The notes under the pieces were generated by a model, which was given only the letters and a program-made list of their open reading frames with translations, did no database searches and had not been told where the DNA came from. A stretch of 8,059 nt of DNA from Bacteroidota bacterium (GTDB lineage: Bacteria > Bacteroidota > Bacteroidia > Bacteroidales > UBA932), in the NCBI GenBank assembly GCA_009778375.1, contig WRJW01000169.1:1-8059 (forward strand), read 5' to 3'. Made by a program: the position numbers and the translations under genes. Position 1 is the first letter of the stretch, and every line of letters begins with the position of its first letter. Of the stretch, positions 1-6,257 are shown in pieces.

Positions 1-500
1 TCCGACACCGCCGTAGCTCCGTCTCCGCACACCGTCAAATTCCCCTGCCGCACCACCCTCAATGCCTCCAAGCGGCCATAACCTGCCATGCCCGAAGCCG
101 CTACTAAAGGAATATCGGGCATTTGACCATGCATCTCTTCTATAAACCACGCCTTTTCTTCGGCGTCATCAAATGCCTCCACCACCACCTCGCAACCGGC
201 AAAGAGCAGGCCCATATTTAGCGGAGTTACCCGCAGGGGATGTATCGAGAGGGCTATATGAGGCCTAATCCTTTTAAGGTTGTCGTATAGCGCCTCCACT
301 TTTTTCATCCCAACCTGATCGGCAAAATAAAACTGACGGTTTAGATTCGATTCCGATACCACATCAAAGTCGGCAACCACCAATTTACCCACCCCTGCAC
401 GCACTAAAGCAGCCGCACAATTGGACCCCAAACCTCCGGCTCCGGCAATCCCTATACAGGCCCCCGCTAAGCGCTGCTCAAGATTTGGCGTTATCGACAT
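1..500 (-). CDS. thiF: ThiF/HesA-family adenylyltransferase, 3' end cut off by the window edge
   Basis: This is the N-terminal 166 residues of an E1-like enzyme that adenylates the C-terminus of a small ubiquitin-like sulfur carrier (ThiS in thiamine synthesis, MoaD in pterin synthesis). A Rossmann nucleotide loop GIAGAGGLGSN lies at residues 17-27, followed by VADFDVVSESNLNRQFYF at 42-59, which contains the acidic residue and the Asn/Arg/Gln that contact ATP in this fold. A conserved Lys (MKKVEAL, about 66-67), an EAFDDAEEK segment at 108-116 and a VCGDG segment at 157-161 follow. The start directly before the glycine loop, without the helix-rich N-terminal extension of MoeB or E. coli ThiF, fits the short 'ThiF family 2' type that I know from Clostridia and Bacteroidota. 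The ATG at 500-498 is the only sensible start. It is the first gene of its transcription unit and is divergent from the AOR-family gene. Thiamine is the default role; a role in the pterin cofactor of its neighbour is an inference. Confidence 0.85.
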   Translation of the reverse strand, partial: MSITPNLEQRLAGACIGIAGAGGLGSNCAAALVRAGVGKLVVADFDVVSESNLNRQFYFADQVGMKKVEALYDNLKRIRPHIALSIHPLRVTPLNMGLLFAGCEVVVEAFDDAEEKAWFIEEMHGQMPDIPLVAASGMAGYGRLEALRVVRQGNLTVCGDGATAVS

Positions 501-514
501 TTTGACTATTTTTG
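484..514 (+). promoter_or_regulatory. Bacteroidota-type sigma promoter for the AOR-family gene
   Basis: A TTTG at 484-487 and TATTTTTG (followed by C) at 507-514 are separated by 19 nt, an exact match to the Bacteroidota housekeeping promoter (TTTG, 19-21 nt, TAnnTTTG). Transcription would start near 520, leaving an AT-rich leader of about 50 nt before the ATG at 573. The -33 box lies inside the first codons of the divergent thiF, so activity of the two genes may interfere. The match is seen directly; promoter activity is inferred. Confidence 0.7.
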
Positions 515-572
515 CACCTTTAAAAATATCCGTAAAAATAATCATTTTTCTAAAATTCTATACTATATCTTT

Positions 573-2756
573 ATGAATACTGCACAAATGAAAGCCCAGC
601 GCCGCATCGTCGCCTCTTTTCCTTATGCGTGGAAAGCTTTGGACAAAGGGTACACCGACCAAACCCTCTACATTAACGTAGGAGGAGGAGACGGAACCCT
701 CTGCTCCGCAGCACCTGCTTTTAAAGTCAAACCGGTAGCGCCCCAAGTAAAAGAGCTCTTTATCGGCGGCAAAGGCTACGACCTGCGCCTCCTTTGGGAC
801 GCCGTTACCGCCGCCACCAAATGGCACGACCCCGAAAACGAAATCGTAATTTCGGGCGGCCCCTGCTGCGGAATCACCCAGTATTCCGGCTCCGGAAAAT
901 GTATTGTCACCTCTATTTCTCCTCAGACAGACCGCATTATAGACAGCAACGTGGGCGGACATTTTGGCCCCCACCTTAAATTTGCAGGTTTTGACGCCCT
1001 CGAAATTCAAGGCATCTCCAAAGAGGATGTAATTATTTACATTAACGGAGTAGACCATGTAGTCGAGATTTTTGCCTGCCCCCGGGGACTCAGTTACGAT
1101 TCCCACCTCTTGGGCGAAGAGCTCCACGAAATGTTTGCCAACGACGAAAAAGACAAACTCAATGTGTCGGTAGTATCGTCCGGAAAAGCGGCCGAACACT
1201 CTTTAATCGGGATGTTAAACTTTACTTTTTACGACGTAAAACGTCAGAAAATACGCCTCAAACAGGCTGGACGCGGAGGAATCGGCACCTTGATGCGCCA
1301 AAAAAATATCCGCGCCATAGTGGCCAAAATTCCCAAAGTGACGGGAGACCTCAACCATCCTGTCGATTTACCCGCCATTCAGGAGCGCGGAAAACGCTTT
1401 AATGCAGAGATGAGGGATTTAGACGACATGCAATGCCAAATGAGAAAAGTGGGGACAGCCCACCTGATGGGGGTGTTGGAGAAGTACGACATTTTGCCCG
1501 TCATGAACTTTAAATACGGCGACCACAAAGATTGTCCTAAAATCGACCTGGAGGAGTGGAAAAAACACTTTACCCAAGGAGTCCCCGATGGTTGCTGGAT
1601 CGGTTGTAATATGTCTTGCGCCAAAGGAGTAGACGATTTTGAGTTGCGAACCGGCCCCTATAAAGGCAGCAAAGTGATGGTAGACGGCCCCGAGTACGAA
1701 AACGCCGTATCCTTAGGTTCCAATATGGCGGTATTTAACCCCTTGGACATTATTGAACAAAACTTTTACTGCGATACCTACGGAATCTGCACCATTACCT
1801 GGGGCAATATTGCCGCCTTTTTGATGGAGTGCTGGGAAAACGGCATCCTCAATGCAGAACGCACCGGAGGCCTCGACTTTAGTTGGGGAAATGCCGACGC
1901 TTCTTTAGAGGCGATGCACCAAATGGCGCGCGGCGAGGGGTTTGGGGTATTGGCCGGACAGGGAGTCCGCCGACTGAAACAACACTTTGCAGCGCAGGGA
2001 TGGGGCGATGCCGCCTTCTTGAACGATATTGGCATGGAAAACAAAGGATTAGAATATTCTATGTACGTATCCAAAGAGTCCTTAGCCCAACAGGGGGGAT
2101 ACGCCATGACCAACAAAGGCCCTCAGCATGACGAAGCGTGGCTGATTTTTATGGATATGGTCAACAACATGATTCCCACCTTTGAAGATAAGGCCGAAGC
2201 CCTACACTACTTCCCCATGTTCCGTACCTGGTTTGGTTTGGCCGGCTTTTGCAAACTCTGCTGGAACGACGTGGAGCCCGCCGACAACGCCCAACAATCC
2301 GAACCCAACAAAGTCCCCGAACATGTAGACAATTATGTGGCCATCTTTAAAGCCGTTACCGGACGCGCATTTGATAAGGAAGAGATGATTCGGATGTCGG
2401 AGCGGATTTATAACTTCCAAAAAGTATTTAATATCCGTTTAGGCTACGGTACCCGCAAGCACGACGCCCAGCCCTACCGCGCCGCTGGTCCCGTAACGGC
2501 ACAAGAGTACCTGAGCCGCGAGGAGCGTTACGACAAACAATTGGTAGAAAAATTAAGCCTCAACCCTGCCGCCATGACGCTTGACCAAAAACGCGCCGCA
2601 CTCAGACAATACCGCGAAGATCAGTACGAAAAATTGTTGGACGCCGTATACAAACGTCGGGGTTGGAACAGCAACGGCGTTCCCAAGATCGAATTTCTCC
2701 AAAAGATCGGTATGGATTTACCGGAACTGATCGAGGTGGTAACGCCGCTACAATAA
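573..2756 (+). CDS. AOR-family (tungsten/molybdenum pterin) oxidoreductase
   Basis: A cytoplasmic enzyme of the aldehyde:ferredoxin oxidoreductase family, which typically oxidises aldehydes to acids (or the reverse) using a bis-pterin W/Mo centre and one [4Fe-4S] cluster. At 727 residues it is longer than archaeal AORs (about 605). Family signatures run in order: GGKGYDLRLLWD (65-76), SGGPCCGITQYSGSGK (94-109), GGHFGPHLKFAGFDALEIQG (128-147), AGRGGIGTLMRQKNIRAIV (232-250), cysteine cluster C341/C345/C349, DGPEYEN (371-377), the pterin motif DTYGI (401-405), NKGPQHD with H519 at the expected catalytic His, the region around C560/C563, then a YNFQKVFNIRLG helix and a C-terminal RGWNSNGVP tail. 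Two features depart from the textbook enzyme: the cysteine spacing is CX3CX3C rather than CX2CX3C, and the second DxxGL(C) motif reads GLAGFC with Gly555 at the usual Asp. There is no signal peptide and no adjacent electron-transfer subunit. The ATG at 573 has no Shine-Dalgarno sequence, as is usual in this phylum; an ATG at 588 is an alternative. Family assignment is firm; substrate and metal are unknown. Confidence 0.9.
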   Translation: MNTAQMKAQRRIVASFPYAWKALDKGYTDQTLYINVGGGDGTLCSAAPAFKVKPVAPQVKELFIGGKGYDLRLLWDAVTAATKWHDPENEIVISGGPCCGITQYSGSGKCIVTSISPQTDRIIDSNVGGHFGPHLKFAGFDALEIQGISKEDVIIYINGVDHVVEIFACPRGLSYDSHLLGEELHEMFANDEKDKLNVSVVSSGKAAEHSLIGMLNFTFYDVKRQKIRLKQAGRGGIGTLMRQKNIRAIVAKIPKVTGDLNHPVDLPAIQERGKRFNAEMRDLDDMQCQMRKVGTAHLMGVLEKYDILPVMNFKYGDHKDCPKIDLEEWKKHFTQGVPDGCWIGCNMSCAKGVDDFELRTGPYKGSKVMVDGPEYENAVSLGSNMAVFNPLDIIEQNFYCDTYGICTITWGNIAAFLMECWENGILNAERTGGLDFSWGNADASLEAMHQMARGEGFGVLAGQGVRRLKQHFAAQGWGDAAFLNDIGMENKGLEYSMYVSKESLAQQGGYAMTNKGPQHDEAWLIFMDMVNNMIPTFEDKAEALHYFPMFRTWFGLAGFCKLCWNDVEPADNAQQSEPNKVPEHVDNYVAIFKAVTGRAFDKEEMIRMSERIYNFQKVFNIRLGYGTRKHDAQPYRAAGPVTAQEYLSREERYDKQLVEKLSLNPAAMTLDQKRAALRQYREDQYEKLLDAVYKRRGWNSNGVPKIEFLQKIGMDLPELIEVVTPLQ

Positions 2757-2797
2757 CCGACACTGTTAAAAAAAACATCTGATTTTTGTACGTTTAT

Positions 2798-2829
2798 TTT
2801 GAAAAGTGGAATAAAAAATAATATCTTTG
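2798..2829 (+). promoter_or_regulatory. Bacteroidota-type promoter for higBA, possibly also reading into hut
   Basis: TTTG at 2798-2801 and TATCTTTG (followed by C) at 2822-2829 are separated by 20 nt, an exact consensus match. The start of transcription should fall near 2836, about 20 nt before the higB ATG. Reading by eye from here to hutH I found no second perfect TAnnTTTG box, only seven-of-eight matches inside higBA, so this may also be the promoter of the downstream histidine genes. Promoter activity is inferred. Confidence 0.7.
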
Positions 2830-2832
2830 CAG

Positions 2833-2842
2833 TCTATTTAGA
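2833..2842. promoter_or_regulatory. Short inverted repeat at the higBA transcription start, possible HigA operator
   Basis: TCTATTTAGA is an inverted repeat with 4-bp arms around a 2-nt centre, placed just after the -7 box and over the predicted transcription start. HigA-type antitoxins usually repress their own promoter by binding short palindromes in this position. The repeat is small and AT-rich, so it could arise by chance. Confidence 0.25.
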
Positions 2843-2855
2843 AGACAACCGCTAA

Positions 2856-3149
2856 ATGAGAATTATTGCACATCGCACTATTGTAACATACGGCAACCAA
2901 CACCCCAACGCAAAAACTGCTCTTGAAAGTTGGTACAAAGCAGCAAAAACAGCGGAGTGGAGGAATTTTCAGGATATAAAAAACGTTTTCAACAGCGTAG
3001 ATTATGTAGGAAATCAACGCTATATATTTAATATAAAGGGTAATAATTATCGTTTAGTGGGTAAAATTCTTTTTGTGCAACAGCTCATCTACATCCGGTT
3101 TATTGGCACACACGAAGAATATAACAAAATAGATTGTTCCACGATTTAA
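2856..3149 (+). CDS. higB: HigB-type mRNA interferase toxin
   Basis: A 97-residue toxin of the HigB group within the RelE superfamily; relatives cut mRNA on the ribosome to slow growth. The most diagnostic part is the C-terminal half: RYIFNIKGNNYRLVGKI (55-71), a beta strand, then IYIRFIGTHEEYNKID (78-93). These closely follow the 'VFNI-GN-R-V ... YIR ... TH-EYD' pattern of E. coli HigB and the HigB_toxin family, and the length is normal. The basic residues in these strands (Arg55, Lys61, Arg66, Arg81) with His86 are candidates for RNA contact, but I cannot assign catalytic ones. Toxin before antitoxin is the usual order for the hig type. The gene is AT-rich compared with its neighbours, which suggests mobile origin. 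The reading frame is intact, so the toxin is probably functional. Confidence 0.88.
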   Translation: MRIIAHRTIVTYGNQHPNAKTALESWYKAAKTAEWRNFQDIKNVFNSVDYVGNQRYIFNIKGNNYRLVGKILFVQQLIYIRFIGTHEEYNKIDCSTI

Positions 3150-3160
3150 ATCAAATATTC

Positions 3161-3523
3161 ATGGCAAAGATTAGAGACGAAAAGCAGTACCAAATCGTAC
3201 TTAAACGGGTAGAGGCATTGATGGATATAGTAACAGAAGATACGCCATCTAACGATCCAAATTTTGTAGAATTGGATTTGCTTGCCGATTTGGCAGAAGA
3301 GTACGAAATGGAGTCTTTCCCCGTAGGGCAACCTTCACTTTCAGAAGTATTAAAACTGCGGATGTATGAGATGCAACTTACGCAAAAATCCTTGGCAGGA
3401 TTATTAGGCGTAAGCGCTCCACGTATCTCTGATTATTTAACCGGCAAGTCACAACCTACATTCGCCATAGCCAAAAAGATGCACCAAAACCTGAATATTG
3501 ACGCCAACCTGATTCTTGCCTAA
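3161..3523 (+). CDS. higA: HigA-type antitoxin with XRE helix-turn-helix
   Basis: A 120-residue antitoxin that should bind and neutralise HigB and repress the shared promoter. Residues 1-55 form an acidic, helical region (LADLAEEYEMESFPV at 41-55), typical of the HigA group where the N-terminal part precedes the DNA-binding domain. An XRE-type helix-turn-helix follows at about 73-95 (LTQKSLAGLLGVSAPRISDYLTGK), and the tail is LNIDANLILA. I chose the ATG at 3161, 11 nt after the higB stop, because MAKIRDEKQYQ resembles the usual start of these proteins. A TTG at 3134 would add nine residues and overlap higB by 16 nt, and I consider it unlikely. The gene is co-transcribed with higB and ends 24 nt before hutH with no terminator-like hairpin. 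Confidence 0.88.
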   Translation: MAKIRDEKQYQIVLKRVEALMDIVTEDTPSNDPNFVELDLLADLAEEYEMESFPVGQPSLSEVLKLRMYEMQLTQKSLAGLLGVSAPRISDYLTGKSQPTFAIAKKMHQNLNIDANLILA

Positions 3524-3547
3524 TATTTAGAAACACAACCATAAACC

Positions 3548-5035
3548 ATGCATCCTATTCATTATATATCTTCCCTTTCGCTTAAACTTCAAGATATTAA
3601 GCAAATTTTAGAAGGCGGACACCGGCTGGCGCTCTCCCAGGAGGCTACAGCACGGATCCAACATTGCAGAGCGTACCTTGATCGTAAAATGCAGAACCGG
3701 CAAGAACCCATCTACGGAGTAACAACGGGTTTTGGCTCCCTCTGCAATGTGTCGGTAGAGGCTTCCGAATTATCTCAATTACAAAAAAACCTGATGATGT
3801 CCCACGCCTGCGGTATGGGTCAGGAAGTTCCTTTTGCCATCGTCAAACTGATGCTCTTTTTAAAAATTCAGTCCCTCTCTTACGGCTATTCAGGCGTACA
3901 GTTGGCCACGGTAGCGCGTTTGATCGACTTTTATAATCAGGATATTTACCCCATTGTCTATGAACAGGGCTCTCTGGGAGCTTCGGGCGATTTGGCCCCT
4001 TTAGCCCATTTGTGCCTGCCGTTGATTGGTATGGGCGAGGCATCTGTAGATGGACAACGTATGTCGGGAGCAGCGCTGTTGGCCCTTAAGGGATGGGAAC
4101 CCATTAAGCTCCAATCTAAAGAGGGATTAGCTCTGCTCAACGGCACCCAATTTATGGGGGCCTATGGAATATGGAACCTGTTGCAGGCGCAGCGCCTGAG
4201 CCAACAGGCCGATTGGATTGCCGCCCTCTCTTTAGATGCGTATGATGGGCGCAAAGAGCCGTTTATGCAAGGCGTTCACCAAGTTCGACCTCATCGGGGA
4301 CAGTCCCAAACCGCCCAGGCGCTGCGGGAGTACTTGGCAGGCAGTCAACTCATCAACCAAAAAAAGGAACACGTACAGGATCCTTACTCTTTCCGATGTA
4401 TTCCGCAGGTACACGGGGCTTCTAAGGATTGTATTGCGTATGTAACGCAAGTATTTGAAACCGAGATGAACAGCGCCACCGACAATCCCACCGTTTTGCC
4501 AAACGAGGATTTGGTGGTATCGGCCGGCAATTTTCACGGTCAGCCCTTGGCTTTAGCTCTTGATTTTCTCTCCATCGGATTGGCCGAATTAGGCAGCATA
4601 TCGGAGCGCAGAACGTATCAGTTGATTTCGGGCAAGCGGGGCCTCCCCTCCTTTTTAGTTGCCCACCCCGGACTCCACAGCGGATTTATGATTCCCCAAT
4701 ACACCGCCGCCTCTATTGTGAGTCAAAACAAGCAGTTATGTATGCCGGCCTCGGTTGATACCATTGATTCCTCTCAAGGACAGGAAGACCACGTAAGTAT
4801 GGGCGCCAATGCCGCTACCAAATGTTGCCGGATTGTCCAAAATGTTGCAAAGATTTTGGCCATAGAATGGTTAAACGCGGCTCAGGCTCTTGAATTCCGC
4901 CGACCCCTGCGTTCTTCGGATATCCTCGAAGATCGGGTAGCCCGTTTTCGTCAAACCGTTCCCTTTGTAGCCGAGGACGTAGTGATGTATCCCCTGATGC
5001 AGGCAGCGGTAACCTTTTTGCAAGATGCTGATTAA
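3548..5035 (+). CDS. hutH: Histidine ammonia-lyase
   Basis: Removes ammonia from L-histidine to give urocanate, the first step of histidine degradation, as a cytoplasmic homotetramer. The Ala145-Ser146-Gly147 triad in GSLGASGDLAPLAHL forms the MIO electrophile. Other active-site residues line up closely with Pseudomonas HutH numbering: Tyr56 in YGVTTGFG, Ser85-His86 (the His that favours histidine or tyrosine over phenylalanine), Asn198 in LLNGTQ, Tyr280 and Arg283, Phe329 in NFHGQP, and Glu413 in GQEDHVSMG. The Glu supports histidine over phenylalanine or tyrosine lyases. At 495 residues it is near normal length (about 500-510). The ATG at 3548 gives a typical N-terminus. It overlaps hutI by 11 nt, so the two should be translationally coupled. 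No convincing promoter of its own is visible in the 24 nt after higA. Confidence 0.96.
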   Translation: MHPIHYISSLSLKLQDIKQILEGGHRLALSQEATARIQHCRAYLDRKMQNRQEPIYGVTTGFGSLCNVSVEASELSQLQKNLMMSHACGMGQEVPFAIVKLMLFLKIQSLSYGYSGVQLATVARLIDFYNQDIYPIVYEQGSLGASGDLAPLAHLCLPLIGMGEASVDGQRMSGAALLALKGWEPIKLQSKEGLALLNGTQFMGAYGIWNLLQAQRLSQQADWIAALSLDAYDGRKEPFMQGVHQVRPHRGQSQTAQALREYLAGSQLINQKKEHVQDPYSFRCIPQVHGASKDCIAYVTQVFETEMNSATDNPTVLPNEDLVVSAGNFHGQPLALALDFLSIGLAELGSISERRTYQLISGKRGLPSFLVAHPGLHSGFMIPQYTAASIVSQNKQLCMPASVDTIDSSQGQEDHVSMGANAATKCCRIVQNVAKILAIEWLNAAQALEFRRPLRSSDILEDRVARFRQTVPFVAEDVVMYPLMQAAVTFLQDAD

Positions 5036-6257
5036 AAATATTAAATCCTTGGTTCAGGTAGAAGAACAGCCCCGCAATAAGGTCTGCGGAGCCGACATGA
5101 ACCATTTGAATACTTTAGAAAACAGTTGGTTGCTCATAGAGGAGGGCGTCATTTCCGATTTTGGATCTATGAACAATATGCCCAAGGGCGAATATGGCGC
5201 CGTAATAGACGCCTCCGGCCGCTTTGTACTCCCCTCGTTCTGCGACAGCCACACCCATTTGGTCTACGCCGGCAGTCGGGAGCAGGAATTTATAGACAAA
5301 CTAAACGGACTGAGTTATCAGGAGATCGCCCGGCGGGGTGGAGGCATACTCCATTCGATGGAAAAATTAGCACAAACCTCCGAAGAGGAACTTTTTGAAC
5401 AATCCGTTTGCAGGGCCAAAGAGATCATCGCCTCAGGTACGGGAGCGGTAGAAATAAAAAGCGGCTACGGCCCCGATTTAAAAAGCGAACTCAATATGCT
5501 GCGGGTGGCCAAAAGAATCGGCCGGGAAACCCCTTTGGAGGTCAAAACCACCTTTCTGGGGGCCCACGCCGTGCCCAAAACATATTCAGACCGTAAGGAG
5601 GCCTACGTACAGGCGTTGATACATACTTATATTCCGGAGGTTGCCGATCAAGGCTTAGCCGATTATATTGACGTCTTTTGCGAAGAGGGCTTTTTTAGCG
5701 TGGACGACACCGACCGCATCCTCAACGCGGGCATTAAATATGGATTGCGTCCCAAAGTGCACGCCAACCAACTCTCCTTTTCGGGTGGGGTGCAGGTGGG
5801 GGTAAAGCATAACGCCATTTCGGTAGACCATTTAGAATCCACAGATACCAAAGAGTTTAAAGTGTTGAAAAATACCGAGACCATGCCAGTGGCGTTACCG
5901 GGCGCCTCTTTCTTTTTGAATATGCACTACGCTCCGGTCAAAAAGATGATAGACTACGGATTGCCCGTAGCCTTGGCCTCTAACTACAACCCGGGCTCCT
6001 GCCCAAGCGGCGACATGAAATTTATACTGTCGCTGGCGTGTATCAAAATGAAACTCAACACCAAACAAGCCATCAACGCCGCCACCCTCAACGGAGCGTA
6101 TGCCATGGGGTTGAGCCGCAGCCACGGAAGCATCGCCAAAGGAAAAATCGCCAATCTTTTTATTACTCAAGCCATTCCCTCTTTGGATTTTATCCCCTAC
6201 GCTTTTAACGCCCAAATCATAGATACCATCATACTTAAAGGAAAAATTATATCATGA
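5025..6257 (+). CDS. hutI: Imidazolonepropionase
   Basis: Hydrolyses 4-imidazolone-5-propionate to N-formimino-L-glutamate, the third step of histidine degradation; a metal-dependent amidohydrolase of the cytoplasm. A small beta domain (about 1-68, completed by residues 365-410) flanks the TIM barrel. Visible motifs are the metal pair His76/His78 in DSHTHLVYAGSREQEF with Arg85, the substrate-binding IKSGYGPD (144-151), GAHAVP with His181, FCEEGFFSVDD (218-228), His246 in KVHANQLS, His269 in SVDHLE, and NPGSCPSGDM (322-331). At 410 residues it has the usual length. One oddity: the residue before NPGS that I expect to be the Asp metal ligand (Asp324 in the Bacillus subtilis enzyme) is Asn320, codon AAC at 5982-5984. 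The start at 5025 lies within the end of hutH, and the TGA stop overlaps the ftcD start as ATGA, so all three genes form one coupled unit. Confidence 0.95.
   Translation: MLIKNIKSLVQVEEQPRNKVCGADMNHLNTLENSWLLIEEGVISDFGSMNNMPKGEYGAVIDASGRFVLPSFCDSHTHLVYAGSREQEFIDKLNGLSYQEIARRGGGILHSMEKLAQTSEEELFEQSVCRAKEIIASGTGAVEIKSGYGPDLKSELNMLRVAKRIGRETPLEVKTTFLGAHAVPKTYSDRKEAYVQALIHTYIPEVADQGLADYIDVFCEEGFFSVDDTDRILNAGIKYGLRPKVHANQLSFSGGVQVGVKHNAISVDHLESTDTKEFKVLKNTETMPVALPGASFFLNMHYAPVKKMIDYGLPVALASNYNPGSCPSGDMKFILSLACIKMKLNTKQAINAATLNGAYAMGLSRSHGSIAKGKIANLFITQAIPSLDFIPYAFNAQIIDTIILKGKIIS

Noticed and set aside
551..588. Minus-strand promoter for thiF: TTTG (complement of 585-588) with TAGTATAG 19 nt downstream.
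   Set aside because: The -7 box matches only six of eight positions, too weak to call.
2761..2795. A-run and T-run (AAAAAA...TTTTT) after the AOR gene as an intrinsic terminator.
   Set aside because: The pairing would be a pure A/T stem without a GC-rich core; this is probably simple AT-rich intergenic sequence.
3134..3160. Longer higA starting at TTG 3134, overlapping the end of higB.
   Set aside because: The extra nine residues do not resemble HigA N-termini, and the ATG at 3161 gives a standard start 11 nt after higB.
3548..5035. Reading hutH as a phenylalanine or tyrosine ammonia-lyase.
   Set aside because: Ser85-His86, the Glu in GQEDHVSMG, and the coupling to hutI and ftcD all point to histidine.
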